DNA from: CAZAYP01 sp964489425 [NCBI: uncultured Verrucomicrobiota bacterium]
GTDB taxonomy: Bacteria; Verrucomicrobiota; Kiritimatiellia; RZYC01
Direction of reading: 5' to 3'
NCBI GenBank assembly: GCA_964489425.1
Contig: CAZAYP010000013.1
Coordinates: forward strand, 23,168 to 87,167
Length of the DNA stretch: 64,000 nucleotides
The number at the start of each line of letters is the position of its first letter. Positions within the stretch are counted from its first letter, which is position 1. A program made the translations under genes and the position numbers. This document shows, piece by piece, positions 29,501-36,409 of the stretch. Below the pieces are notes generated by a model. That model was not told where the DNA came from and made no database searches. It saw only the letters and a program-made list of their open reading frames with translations.

Positions 29501-29602
29501 GATCGGCATCACGACTTTTGCTTGGCAGGTGCAACTGCACAGGCTTGAAATTTGGCCCACAAATCCCAGCCATTTTTTATTGGCCAATGCATGAAATCTC
29601 AT
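20519..29602 (-). CDS. Giant secreted repeat protein (3027 aa) with autotransporter-associated beta-strand repeats
   Basis: The signal-like segment VVMPILVIAMGGAMAQA follows a 30-residue N-region. Residues about 60-540 include a concanavalin/LamG-like domain (ACYFDEVRVARSW). From about 545 to 1110 there are tandem autotransporter-associated beta-strand repeats (LIKDGAGILNLSF, LIKTGSGTLVLAGNNSYGG, FNKTGNGALTIG). An ASH/choice-of-anchor-D domain follows (1205-1320, GRVEVNASMDHTFFVTNSGSGALTISG), then a CBM9/DOMON-like domain (DGDPSDW, 1327-1570), a fibronectin-III domain (1580-1690) and five modules introduced by a D[DE]D motif (about 1690-2470). Two more FN3-like domains (2580-2780) lead to a C-terminal domain of about 230 residues (NWVTLPAVPDTNSV ... 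GGLSSTNRAYTFF). There is no beta-barrel translocator and no PEP-CTERM tail. It is probably a surface or matrix protein. Confidence 0.85.
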   Translation of the reverse strand: MRFHALANKKWLGFVGQISSLCSCTCQAKVVMPILVIAMGGAMAQAEDWGYDALDLAGGGYSGDFTRKTYTTSYIWYQIIKTSNPAATGDQWHKFNDNGSWTKQWGEYTGFTLTPNNDVQFNGSIDAGGSAWGWGDPASFNINLENSKSYVINVFNDDDIIGGPGNDVCGVAVVEVNHQSGLMSLGTPVTSNDATYCYLNVNNASAEAASSVEEVWFQWTTNNFGTKNYVEIIDLPAYTTLRLAMTTDIKPGAQLKWLAMTTANISTATVVSTTSGVGNFDAAAIHKTDVQTYWVKPPYSAWEIVDEFMYDEGGQLNAKSGGFGWTNGNTWVESSAGAYTISAGSFGNVTGYPTNLGNKVVVTPGAGQSLTAYRTFPTVNTGVIFAAAFVNHTTGGADRWMGLSFCSNGTERAFFGELAGQDQKLGLGSYDGGSSETASPYSLTAGVGSDYIIIGKYDFQTKQFSTKGYYKTDAIPSVQPAAWDATTTLAADRIISLNGVRLGAGGANSPGACYFDEVRVARSWAELLNKVEPVWTGSGTTFAWENATNWSGYTVPAAAAVAIFGDSFANGTTISNTAAVTTAGLRFNEYADGNLLFTNRSVTPAMTINGAGIAVSSGSGGTHALAIQRVNIGADQSWTNESAQTLTFNTQLRSTGNVTKQGSGRMTLTYQANASDFSGTMTVNNGPLRIVKASALGGTAAGTTAAVGGALELAPGSSAETFDAEPLTLSGGGVAEDGALRNIQYNNKWQGAITLAAAARISSDSGNLTLVGGINGDAGGRNVFFGGAGNLSVSNAAVGANVGQLIKDGAGILNLSFASTYAGATIISNGTMILGAADVIPNGSAVSVASGATLTATNDTVGSVAGGGTISLRNDALLTVGGDNTSTTFSGPISGASDDYAHKLIKTGSGTLVLAGNNSYGGTAQGGIQILNGKVSVPTIAGASTDQPLGDSTATNAVQLGDTGTTGVLLYTGANGSTTKDVHIPADGTGAIEVDSGSTTMTVSGVISGAGNFNKTGNGALTIGRITNASTIAVNAGKLIMGGLVDAQNVTVASGATLMGDFGDRALGTLTVNGTVDPADVEGTNSTMRAAALALNNNANILWNISSTNMTGQLCDYFLIGGGTGDVDINATDGNDVVIKIIGNPPGFDNTASYTWTIMNAGNLIDFDSTKFTLNTTGFTPALGSGSFTINSNNGDMEIRFAAGPEIAVLGTNSAEIADGDTSPTLDDGTDFGRVEVNASMDHTFFVTNSGSGALTISGVTTSGAQAAEFVVREFPSTVTPATKSNLTVRFTPTATGTRTATITVNNDDGSEATYDFVVQGTGYVRSITIDGDPSDWLGIAPTVVNSATVSSNEFIIKDKHWEAREDSDHDDDVDLTEFRVFADADNIYFLATFSDITDIAYPYLAIAVDSDRNNADDAMTWMADDSGTSIGGDYNDTANAHYPERNIIVHTINGVGQRIELYADSGSSWYAPPTLGNDQCNFSAANNVMEIKIDRDDLGLAGSITGRFTVASYHAVVPGGWANDGDTTAAYGTTDALDALNILKYSFDDGAGDASAWDEELSDGDIDSWFDVALNTSGVMNDSLPTAPGNLAARTNDAGNVESVDGNVRFAWDRSTDANDKVTSYLVEFNSGALGENAAITHRENVASNALYLDTTELIGQANGSYNLRVRARDAQGALSAASDISFTLSSTDDDIAGPTPSLVYLGTTNYNGVATNTSITDAELANAGNKIDFAIGWTDPSGVFLTNHNEICNIGSPDGRVTPNWEVWYSLGSVTNNVAGTPENNMFSNRVVGYNGGLSVTTYQNNAFTIGDFDTNNTYYITISAEDEDNDRGAYADAVGEVGDNIEYDRTVRTNYLLTFLTAAQVIDDDSAGPQIEGGTDYLRICGDATKAYSVTDADLATQGFSFTSRVRDIYSGVWGGASNWFRLFRPEGQVGGVTPCTPTPAEDSPQASWAADHEIGGTQRVSYAEMSLGTWTVSVQVADTDRDKLNDSLVTVSNFEFTVTDDDAVAPEYRTMTYGGLGSAYLVVATNTAADGAITERDGSSTNRVFWLTDEYLAHLSAAPLYLAFGCLDAASGMSCGNNASTNQVCSWRLLNFATEATLLSSETTVPRWQVGLSSADGINRVVTNVWSFADQAQFTAGVIDDLYNASTSKVVAMLVDGDNDRTNDRAALASAQVGILGVYDEDTNTPVLLSFRVNGPVSAPGLALLDGEMTNAISMTGMVRDVNGVYGTGSGFAPRYSLYSPLGLVSNNDLLDGFNISNGDGTGTNFHYGKHQVRAWYEMNTLGTWTCRVTFADYDTDRTGDSAVGVSNFAFSVSDDDVRGPAMKGLDVVAMPELIHCDFFTDWDQHSEGDWSDADANGTWYGYGMYVGVGTSSDGDGRRAGFNTAGDYLVLPPKDYPGQLTLSAYLSGAGAETISVERANGAAWTRIAEMEVNNNDSYDNYAFQIYDTNTAVTLRVYCVTRDARSIYFDDVRVDGIATWTNLASLDVTFLAARDPGNSGVYEYRRTALDDPEPTGLGDGSTLGTGTNFTLAGGGLPEGIHTGYLFAVDNDVDRANDRTKGANTRYVVKIDRTQPTQPANFKLMDAGFDDESEAGIQWDPPGDDGLSPWHSYRVYWNYGDHDVAATDQYYDVTAYPELGVRQTNAIILTNLLSGQTYNLAVAGRDGAGNEGVLTAQTNILIGFLVVTQAEHVGGTKIKLKWTGSAAAKTYNVIYKDTTAYSDALTNASEWALLNETLSEPYYVDTNAFAMGDNLRFYRVSYKDRWDKGSHKKASAQVYVGKRIRLYSGRNWVTLPAVPDTNSVVFIFGSDLPRGILAALATRISWVGGGIDSWAATQQVYLANDAKWYYSMVGPGKSVGSLAGDAALPDNQPVIINIPGNGISTQLFFAGRLPATNYQPQISVIGGLSSTNRAYTFFTFNTPGNATTNMLNTLRDAGFRPWRGSAPISDAIWTYNKATQRNGYQIFYRNNTWQYFDGAWKNYSAGFLKSDDGLVVRSVTNVVPYLWKPVRAYNDPTLDLH

Positions 29603-29975
29603 GATGGTATCCGCCTTCTAATAAAACATTTTACCTTTAGTATATTCCAAAAGTCAGCCGACTCCTTATGCTCCATGTATTAATATACGCGCGGGAAACC
29701 CCTTTGTTAAACATATTCCCATGCTCCAGATGCTAACTCCTAAAATATCCATATTAAGAGTCGATCACGGAGGACCGTTTATTCCCCAAAAAAGCAGAAT
29801 AATTCGATACTGTTTGTATCATATTTGTGATGAACAAGATAAACAAAATTGCCTCCGCGGTGTTGCGCAAGTAACCGTTCGGTCAACGTCCCGTTGAGCG
29901 CAGGTGCTGGTGTGCACCCCGCGGAGCAAACCCATGCTGATCTTGGGAAATAGCGGGTTGCTTGGCAGGCGCGGA
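29603..29975. other. AT-rich intergenic leader of the giant gene
   Basis: This 373-base stretch holds no credible gene. It is markedly AT-rich from about 29615 to 29870, unlike the flanking coding DNA, and carries a candidate promoter (29818-29846). On the minus strand GAAGGCGGATACCATC precedes the ATG at 29602, so the giant gene would have a leader of about 200 bases. Confidence 0.6.
29818..29846 (-). promoter_or_regulatory. Candidate promoter of the giant gene, with overlapping inverted repeat
   Basis: On the minus strand TTGTTT (29846-29841), a 17-base spacer and TATGAT (29823-29818) form a reasonable sigma70-type promoter reading toward the 3027-residue protein. A perfect inverted repeat GATAC-N5-GTATC (29806-29820) overlaps the -10 end and could be an operator. 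Confidence 0.4.
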
Positions 29976-31214
29976 TCAGTCCATCATGCCGGGGATCATC
30001 ATGGTCATGCGGAGGCCGCCCTCTTTGAGGCTTTCCACGGTGACGGTCCCGCCGTGCGCTTCGACCAGTTGGCGCAGCAAGTGGTATCCGGCGCCCTGTC
30101 CCCGCAGGACCTTGCCATCGGCCGATACCACGCCCAGGTACGGCCAGTCAAAGCAGTGGTTGATCGCTTCAGGCGGCGGGGTGGGTCCGGTATCAATGAT
30201 GGCGATCCCGACATGGGTGCCCATGGCGGTGGTTCGGACCTTGATTTCCGCGCCCTGGGGTTGGACATCGAGCATCGCATTGCTCATGGCAAGGAAGAGG
30301 GCTTCTTTCAGCAGATCGGCGCGGCCCTGGAGGGTAATCTGGGGCTCCTTGGTGGCCAGGTCAAAGCGAACATTCAGAGTGCCTGCGAGGGATTTCAGCC
30401 CGTCCGTCACCTCTGCCAGGACGGCTGCCGCCTGCCACGGTGTGCGGGTGAACGTGGCGTTGAAATCGGGCTTGCCGAGGCCGGCCCGGGACAACGCCAG
30501 GACCGCGCTGGTGTTCAGGCAGCGCAGTGCGGCCATGGCCGCGGGGGCGGCTGCTTCCGGCTTGAGCCCGGTTTTCAGGAGGGTCGCCAGGTCGGCGCCG
30601 GCTTGGCGCGTGCTGCGCTCGGCCACTTGGGCTGCCGGGCAGGCGGAGGCCGCGCTGCCTGCGGCCGGCAGGGGGGCCGCGGCCGCTGCGCTCGCATGCA
30701 CGTAGACCAGCTTGTTGGATCCATCGGGGCCGGCGGGCAGCAGGCGGATGTTCAAGCGCACTGCGGCGTTGGACGGCGTGAACGTGCCGTTGACCTCGCC
30801 CGACAGGTCCTGATTTAGGAACGCCTGGATCGGGGCATCGGTTTTCTCGGCCATGCCGGACCCCAGCAGCTGCGTTTCTTCGGTGCGCAGGATGGCGCAG
30901 GCCCGCGGGTTGGCGAGCAGCACGTGGTTCTCCGGATCGAGCAGCAGGATGCCGTCGGAGAGATGCTCGGCCAGGGTATGGGTGCGGATTTTCTCTTCCA
31001 CCAGCGAGTGCGAGATGTCGAAGCTGCGCTGCTTCAGGAACGCAATGTAGATCCAGACCGCGATGCCCACCAGCAGCAGGATCTGCCAGTCGGGAATGTT
31101 GTACTGGGCTTCGTGAAATCCTTTCATCACGAAGTAAATCATCAGCAATTCCAGCAGGATGCCGGCGGCGACCAGCAACTGCCACAACTTCTTGTTCGCC
31201 TTCTTGTTGCTCAT
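29976..31214 (-). CDS. Sensor histidine kinase-like protein without a recognisable phospho-acceptor His
   Basis: The 412-residue protein has two transmembrane segments (LWQLLVAAGILLELLMIYFVM and WQILLLVGIAVWIYIAFL), a PAS-like domain (about 70-170: LSDGILLLDPENHVLLANPRACAIL), an Ala-rich linker and a HATPase domain (about 290-410). In the latter the N-box (FLAMSNAMLD), G1 (DTGPTPP) and G2 (GQGAGYHLLRQLVEAHGG) are present. Between PAS and ATPase I see no H-E/N/D phospho-acceptor motif, so it may be a pseudokinase or act by binding a partner. The ATG at 31214 overlaps the stop of the FapA-like gene (ATGA), indicating tight co-expression. Confidence 0.75.
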   Translation of the reverse strand: MSNKKANKKLWQLLVAAGILLELLMIYFVMKGFHEAQYNIPDWQILLLVGIAVWIYIAFLKQRSFDISHSLVEEKIRTHTLAEHLSDGILLLDPENHVLLANPRACAILRTEETQLLGSGMAEKTDAPIQAFLNQDLSGEVNGTFTPSNAAVRLNIRLLPAGPDGSNKLVYVHASAAAAAPLPAAGSAASACPAAQVAERSTRQAGADLATLLKTGLKPEAAAPAAMAALRCLNTSAVLALSRAGLGKPDFNATFTRTPWQAAAVLAEVTDGLKSLAGTLNVRFDLATKEPQITLQGRADLLKEALFLAMSNAMLDVQPQGAEIKVRTTAMGTHVGIAIIDTGPTPPPEAINHCFDWPYLGVVSADGKVLRGQGAGYHLLRQLVEAHGGTVTVESLKEGGLRMTMMIPGMMD

Positions 31215-32950
31215 GCGCCTTCTCCTCGCCCCTCGGATCCGGTTTGCTTGCTGATGATGCCCTGGAATCGGCTGTAGGTGAGCGTGACCGCGTTGAGCCG
31301 CTCGGAGATTTCGCGGATGGCATCGCCGATCTGGACCTTGACCGGCGGGTACAGGCTGTCCAGCACCTGGATGCTGCCGGAAACAAACTCTTTCAGGCCC
31401 TGCTCCAGGATTTTCTTGCGGCGCAGAAGGCTTTGGAGTTCCACCAGGGTGGCTTCTTCCTTGCGCAGGATGCCGATGAGAATTTCCTGCTTTTCCGGCG
31501 GCAGGTTTTCGAGCGTGATCCGCGACCGGGCCAGGGTTTTCTTGAGCTCCTCGATGCGGGCGAGGTTCTGCTCGTTCAGGTGCAGCTTGCGCGAGATTTC
31601 TTCCATGCGCGCCGCCGTCAGGAAGTCCTTGCCAACCACGGTTTCGGTAAGCATGCCGAACTCGGACCCGATCGTGGCCGCCATGATCTCGCGCAGGCAC
31701 ATCAGGGTGCCGCCGGCAATCATGCCCTTGGGCGACGTGACGTGGATGCGGTTGTTGCTCGTCAGCTGGCTGTTGATAATCGCATTGCTGACCATGATCT
31801 CGCCCAGCGCGGAAAGCCTAGCCTCGCTGACAAAGGAGACATAAATCCCGCCGTCCGCGTCCACGGTGGTGGCGTGGTGGCCGATAATGCCCCCGCTGAT
31901 GAACACGTCGCCGCGCACGGTGGCCTTGACCTGTTCGCAGTGGCCGAGAACAAAAAGATCGTCGCAATCCACGGTGCCGGGCCCCTTGAGCGTGCCTTGG
32001 ATCAGGACCGTGCCGTTGAACGCAAGGTTGACATTGCCGGGTTCCGGGCTGGTGATGATGTAAAAGGGCTCAATCTCGAGGTGTTTGGCCTCGGTGATCA
32101 GGTAGCCGTTTTTGCGCGCAATCAAGTCGCCATCGGGCTGCAGGGTCAACCCATCGCCCAGCTCAACATCCACGTGGCGGGCTGGCGGCGGGATCGTTGC
32201 CCCAAATACCGTGCGGCCGGTCTGGGCCGTTTGCGACGCATACACCCGGCCCAACCGCTGGCCAATGGTGATGGGCGCGGCCAGGGGGTTGAGTGCCGTG
32301 GTCATGCGGCCCGGATCCCGCCGCAGCTGGCTTTTGTCAATGCGCCAGACATCCAGCTCCACGCGGTCCCACACCTCGGGATCGGCGGGTTTTCCGCGCG
32401 CAATGAGCGCCCGCCACACGAGGTCGCGGTTATCGCGCACGACCTTCAGGATCTGCTCCATGGCCAATTCGTCCAGGCCTTCGGTGATGCCGGCCTCGGC
32501 GAGGTAGCTCTGGAGCATGTTGAGCGTGGGCAGGTTGCCATCGCCGCGCGGCGGGACGACCGTGGCGAACGCCGCCATGTGGTCCTCGCTCTTGTAAATC
32601 CGGATTTGCCCGGCATTACGTTCCGGCGTGGCCGGGTCGAAGCGGTTGAAATAATTCCGCATCAGGCTGATCAGGGTGCTGATGTCCCGGCGGCGCAGCG
32701 AGCGCGTTTCCTCGTCCATCAGGCGCTGCAATTGGTACAGCAGGCCCTGCTCAGGCACGAAGATGAACTGGGGGTCGTGTTCGCGGAAAAACTTTAGCGC
32801 GGTGTCAAGCATGGAGTCGAGGCGGTCACCCAGCGAGATCTCGTTGGGTGCCACCAAGGTCAACGAAGTGTTGATGACGTCCACGCCCGCTTCAAGCGTG
32901 GCCGAGGGGGTGCCGGCCATCGCCTGCTTCAATATGTCGGACAAGCCCAT
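31211..32950 (-). CDS. FapA-like protein (DUF342)
   Basis: The 579-residue protein starts at the ATG at 32950 (SD GAGG six bases upstream); an earlier in-frame start adds an unconvincing tail. The central part (about 270-450) is the DUF342/FapA beta-helical repeat, with phrases such as NVNLAFNGTVLIQGTLKGPGTVDCDDLFVLGHCEQVKATVRGDVFISGGI shortened here as VLIQGTLKGPG and GDVFISGGIIG. Residues about 460-560 form a coiled coil (LHLNEQNLARIEELKKTLA). FapA proteins are polar-localisation or signalling scaffolds, linked in Vibrio to chemoreceptor/kinase regulation. Here it is coupled to a kinase-like protein, consistent with such a role. Confidence 0.8.
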   Translation of the reverse strand: MGLSDILKQAMAGTPSATLEAGVDVINTSLTLVAPNEISLGDRLDSMLDTALKFFREHDPQFIFVPEQGLLYQLQRLMDEETRSLRRRDISTLISLMRNYFNRFDPATPERNAGQIRIYKSEDHMAAFATVVPPRGDGNLPTLNMLQSYLAEAGITEGLDELAMEQILKVVRDNRDLVWRALIARGKPADPEVWDRVELDVWRIDKSQLRRDPGRMTTALNPLAAPITIGQRLGRVYASQTAQTGRTVFGATIPPPARHVDVELGDGLTLQPDGDLIARKNGYLITEAKHLEIEPFYIITSPEPGNVNLAFNGTVLIQGTLKGPGTVDCDDLFVLGHCEQVKATVRGDVFISGGIIGHHATTVDADGGIYVSFVSEARLSALGEIMVSNAIINSQLTSNNRIHVTSPKGMIAGGTLMCLREIMAATIGSEFGMLTETVVGKDFLTAARMEEISRKLHLNEQNLARIEELKKTLARSRITLENLPPEKQEILIGILRKEEATLVELQSLLRRKKILEQGLKEFVSGSIQVLDSLYPPVKVQIGDAIREISERLNAVTLTYSRFQGIISKQTGSEGRGEGA

Positions 32951-33079
32951 GAGTTCCTCAATTTTTATTACTCCAAAGGCGTCCGTGGCGCAAGGGGCAA
33001 TTTGAAACCGCAACTGAGGCCATGGCCGCGGGCGGCGTGGACGCGCCCGGCCTGACCCATGTCCCGCCGGGTCGGCGGA

Positions 33080-33604
33080 TCACGTCTCCGCGGCGCCGCG
33101 CGACATGACGACCTTGCCCGTGCGCACCAGTTCCTGGATGCCGTAGGCCTTGTAGTGGTCGATCAGCGCGTCCACCTTGGCGGATCCGCCGGTGATCATG
33201 AACACCATGGAGTTCTCCGACATGTCCACGGACCGGGCGCGGAAATGCTCGGCGATTTGCAGGACTTCCGTGCGTTTGGCCGGGGTCACAGCCACCTTGA
33301 TCAGCGCCAGTTCCTTGACCACGGCGTCCTGGCCGGTATGGTCGAAACAGTGCACCACGTCGATCAGCTTGTTGACCTGGGCGATGATCTGGCTCAAGCC
33401 CGCGGGATTGCCGATGGCCGTGATGGTCATGCGCGAGAAGCGGCCCTCGTCGTCGGAGGAGACCACCAGCGAGTCGATGTTGTAGCCGCGGCGCGCAAAC
33501 ACCTGCGCGATGCGGGCCAGCACCCCGGGCTTGTTGGCCACCAGGGCGCTCAGGGTGTGGGCCGCGGCACGAGGATTGGCGTGGGCAGGGGGAATCTGTG
33601 TCAT
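33080..33604 (-). CDS. ilvN: Acetolactate synthase small (regulatory) subunit
   Basis: The 174-residue protein carries an N-terminal ACT domain (HTLSALVANKPGVLARIAQVFARRGYNIDSL) and the small-subunit C-terminal domain (AKRTEVLQIAEHFRARSVDMSENSMVFMITGGSAKVDAL). It binds branched-chain amino acids and gives feedback control to the catalytic subunit encoded immediately upstream (ilvB, 15-base gap). AGGAGC lies before the ATG. Length matches the IlvH/IlvN family. Confidence 0.95.
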   Translation of the reverse strand: MTQIPPAHANPRAAAHTLSALVANKPGVLARIAQVFARRGYNIDSLVVSSDDEGRFSRMTITAIGNPAGLSQIIAQVNKLIDVVHCFDHTGQDAVVKELALIKVAVTPAKRTEVLQIAEHFRARSVDMSENSMVFMITGGSAKVDALIDHYKAYGIQELVRTGKVVMSRGAAET

Positions 33605-33619
33605 GGTCTGGCTCCTATG

Positions 33620-35341
33620 TCAGGTTGACCCGGTGGGCTTGTCCAGTTTGCCCTTGGGTGGTTCGATGAGCATGTCTTCCAGGGCCTTGCCGGCCGGCAC
33701 CATGGGGAACACGTTGTCAGTCTTGATCACCTCGGCGTTGACGAGGCAGGGTCCGTCCTGGTACTCGAGCATCCGGGTAAGGATTTTGCGCACGTCGCCC
33801 GCCCGCTTCAGGTTAAATCCTTTCATGCCGTAGGCGTCGGCCATCTTGACGAAGTCCGGGTTGCCGTGCAGATCCACGCCGCTCTTGCGGTCCTCGTAGA
33901 AGAGTTCCTGCCACTGGCGCACCATGCCCAAATAGTGGTTGTTCATGATCAGCACCTTGACCGGCAGCTTGTGGATGACCGCCGTGGTCAGTTCCTGGTT
34001 GGTCATCTGGAACCCGCCGTCGCCCACCACCGCCACCACGATCTCGCCCGGGCGCCCGAACTGCGCGCCAATCGCGGCCGGCACGCCAAACCCCATGGTG
34101 CCGGCGCCGCCGGAGGTGATGAAGTTGTTCGGGTGATCGGTCTTGTAAAACTGGCCGGTCCACATCTGGTGCTGGCCCACGTCCGTGACCACGACCGCCT
34201 TGCCGCCAGTCAGCTTGTACAGCTCGTCCACCACGTGCTGCATCTTGAGCCCGCCGCGGCGCTTGAACTTGAGCGGATAGCGCTTCTTGTAGTCGTCGAG
34301 CTTCTTCAGCCAGGCTTCCGTGTTGATGCGCGAGACGTGTTTCACCAGTTCTTCCAGCACCATGCGGGCATCGTTCACGCAGGCAATGTCCGGGTGAATC
34401 ATCTTGCCGATTTCGGCCGGGTCCACGTCAATGTGGATTTTCACCGCGTTGCGGCAGAAGTGCGCCGGGATGCCGATGATGCGGTCGTCGAACCGGCTGC
34501 CCACGTTCAGGAGCAGGTCGCATTCGCACAAGGCCTTGTTGGCATACGCCGTGCCGTGCATGCCGGGCCAGCCCAGCGACAGGCGGTGCGTCTCGGGGAA
34601 CGCGCCCTTGCCCAGCAGGGTGGTCATCACGGGCGCGTTGATCTTCTCGGCCAGCGCGCGCAGTACCGGGCCCGCCTCGGCGATCATGCACCCGTGGCCG
34701 GCGAGGATCACCGGGCGGGTGGACTTGTTCAACGCTTCGGCGATGCGCAGCACGGTGTCGCGGTCCAGCGGTTGTTCCGGGTGATACCCAGGCAGGTCCA
34801 TTTCCGCGTGCAAATCCGCGGTGCAGGGGCCGGCGCTCACGTCTTTGGGCACATCGATCACCACCGGGCCCGGGCGCCCGGTGTTGCAGATATGGAACGC
34901 CTCGCGGAAAATCCGCGGGATGTCGTTGGTTTCCTTGATCAAATAGCTGTGTTTCACGATCGGCATGGACATGCCGAAAATGTCGGCCTCCTGGAACGCA
35001 TCTTTGCCGATCATGGCGCGGATGGATTGGCAGGTGATCGCCACCACCGGCACCGAATCCATGTGTGCGGTCATGATCCCGGTGATAATGTTGGTGGCAC
35101 CGGGGCCGCTGGTCACCAGGGCCACGCCGGGCTTGCCGGTGGCCCGCGCATATCCATCGGCCATATGCACCGCCCCTTGTTCGTGGCGGGTAAGGACGAG
35201 TTTGATCTTTGTCTTTGTGGTGATAATAGCGTCGAAAATTGGTATGGCCGACCCTCCGGGTATGCCAAATAGGTATTCAACGCCATGGTTTTCCAGGCTC
35301 TTAATGATTGCTTGTCCGCCATCCATTGCCGTTGCCGCCAT
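33620..35341 (-). CDS. ilvB: Acetolactate synthase large (catalytic) subunit
   Basis: The 573-residue ThDP enzyme condenses two pyruvates to acetolactate, or pyruvate and 2-oxobutyrate, at the entry of branched-chain amino acid synthesis. Visible are the ThDP-activating Glu (residue 54 in LTRHEQGAVHMADGYAR), the GPGATN stretch, the FAD-binding middle domain (LGWPGMHGT, RFDDRIIG) and the Mg/ThDP motif GDGGFQMTNQEL ending in NNHYLGMVRQWQ. AGAGG lies 6 bases before the ATG. It is the first gene of an ilvBN operon behind a plausible promoter in an AT-rich leader. Confidence 0.96.
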   Translation of the reverse strand: MAATAMDGGQAIIKSLENHGVEYLFGIPGGSAIPIFDAIITTKTKIKLVLTRHEQGAVHMADGYARATGKPGVALVTSGPGATNIITGIMTAHMDSVPVVAITCQSIRAMIGKDAFQEADIFGMSMPIVKHSYLIKETNDIPRIFREAFHICNTGRPGPVVIDVPKDVSAGPCTADLHAEMDLPGYHPEQPLDRDTVLRIAEALNKSTRPVILAGHGCMIAEAGPVLRALAEKINAPVMTTLLGKGAFPETHRLSLGWPGMHGTAYANKALCECDLLLNVGSRFDDRIIGIPAHFCRNAVKIHIDVDPAEIGKMIHPDIACVNDARMVLEELVKHVSRINTEAWLKKLDDYKKRYPLKFKRRGGLKMQHVVDELYKLTGGKAVVVTDVGQHQMWTGQFYKTDHPNNFITSGGAGTMGFGVPAAIGAQFGRPGEIVVAVVGDGGFQMTNQELTTAVIHKLPVKVLIMNNHYLGMVRQWQELFYEDRKSGVDLHGNPDFVKMADAYGMKGFNLKRAGDVRKILTRMLEYQDGPCLVNAEVIKTDNVFPMVPAGKALEDMLIEPPKGKLDKPTGST

Positions 35342-35411
35342 TTTTAACCTCTCTTTTCTGTGATCATCTACTTGTTCTTTAATCTATTGATTTTTCATCG
35401 TTGCTTGCGTA

Positions 35412-35439
35412 CATTTAGCCAAATATCTGAATATGTCAA
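35412..35439 (-). promoter_or_regulatory. Candidate ilvBN promoter
   Basis: On the minus strand TTGACA (35439-35434), a 16-base spacer and TAAATG (35417-35412) lie about 70 bases before the ilvB start. The -35 is perfect and the -10 is weak. No attenuator-like leader peptide with runs of branched-chain codons is apparent. Confidence 0.45.
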
Positions 35440-36409
35440 CAATATATTTTGCAACGCTGAAATATAGTGTTCGGTCACAGGCGTTACATTAATTTCTATA
35501 AGCAATTGACTGCATATAAGCAGCTGAAATCTGCAAAATATGGCATGCTATAATGTGGAATTGTTTCGCAAATAGATTTTTGTGTGGCAAGGTGTTGGTG
35601 TCGCTGGTGTGCGCCGCTGGGAGAGCCTGTGGGTAGACCCGGCCATAAGAAAATGCGCCAGTCGGCCATCTGAAAGTGCACCCACTGTGGCGGCGGCACA
35701 AGGAATCGTCACGCGCGTGTGCCAAGCAGATTTCAGTCTCACGCCGACGGTTACGTAAGCCGTGGGTTGGGGGGGTATCGCGCGCGAAAAGCATGACGAA
35801 CAAAATCTAGCGAAGCCGCCGCGGTTTTACGCTGCAGGATCGCAGGAGGACCCTCCCAAATTGGTGGTCATGGCGTGATGGGAGGACGGGCTCCTCCCCG
35901 CCTTTTATCCGAACAAATAACGTGTAACGCCGCATAACCGCTTTGATAATAAATCAAGAGTTGCATCGCCAGGATCGCCTTTACCGTTCACGATTGCCAA
36001 GCCCTCTGTCGGTTTCCATTTATCCTCAGGTTTCTGCAGATCTGGCCGGTCATTATCCCCCTGCAAGCCATGCGCTGGTCATCCTTGCCGTAGGGATCTT
36101 TGCTAGCAGATTCTTAAAAATGAAACCAGACGGGCGTGATGGCGGGCAAAAGAAACGGCGTCTGCCTAAATAGCATGCTGCAAAAATAACCGCCGCCATG
36201 GATACTATTGACCATATTGGAGCTTTTTGCTGAAGCCATGGATCTCTCGTGCGAGTATAATCCCATGGTGATCAGCGGGCTGAACCAGGCTTCCGATATG
36301 TCGGTTTTTGTAGAAAACGATACGGGTTTGCCGTGGCGGGATCGGATTGCAACCTGGATGTTAATAGTTGGCACGATTATTGCTGAGAAACAGGCAGGAG
36401 AATGTAGTC
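35440..36409. other. Intergenic region of about 1 kb without a supported gene
   Basis: Only short open frames occur, none with recognisable protein features. One of 76 codons (35943-36173, plus strand) ends in a hydrophobic stretch HALVILAVGIFASRF followed by a basic tail, which might be the remnant of a membrane-anchored protein, but it has no SD and no partner. Base composition is more AT-rich than the coding DNA on both sides. It also holds a GC-rich hairpin element (35845-35898). It could be decayed coding DNA or a former insertion site. Confidence 0.5.
35845..35898. repeat. GC-rich hairpin element (REP-like)
   Basis: The element begins GGAGGACCCTCCC and ends with the perfect hairpin GGGAGGA-CGGGC-TCCTCCC (35880-35898), followed by CGCCTTTTA. 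GGGAGGAC/GGAGGACC occurs in both halves. It does not follow a plus-strand gene, so it is not an obvious terminator; an intergenic REP-like repeat is the more likely reading. I see one copy in this window. Confidence 0.4.

Noticed and set aside
35489-35803. 104-codon minus-strand open frame upstream of ilvB
   Set aside because: No SD, irregular composition, no recognisable domain; lies in the AT-rich gap.
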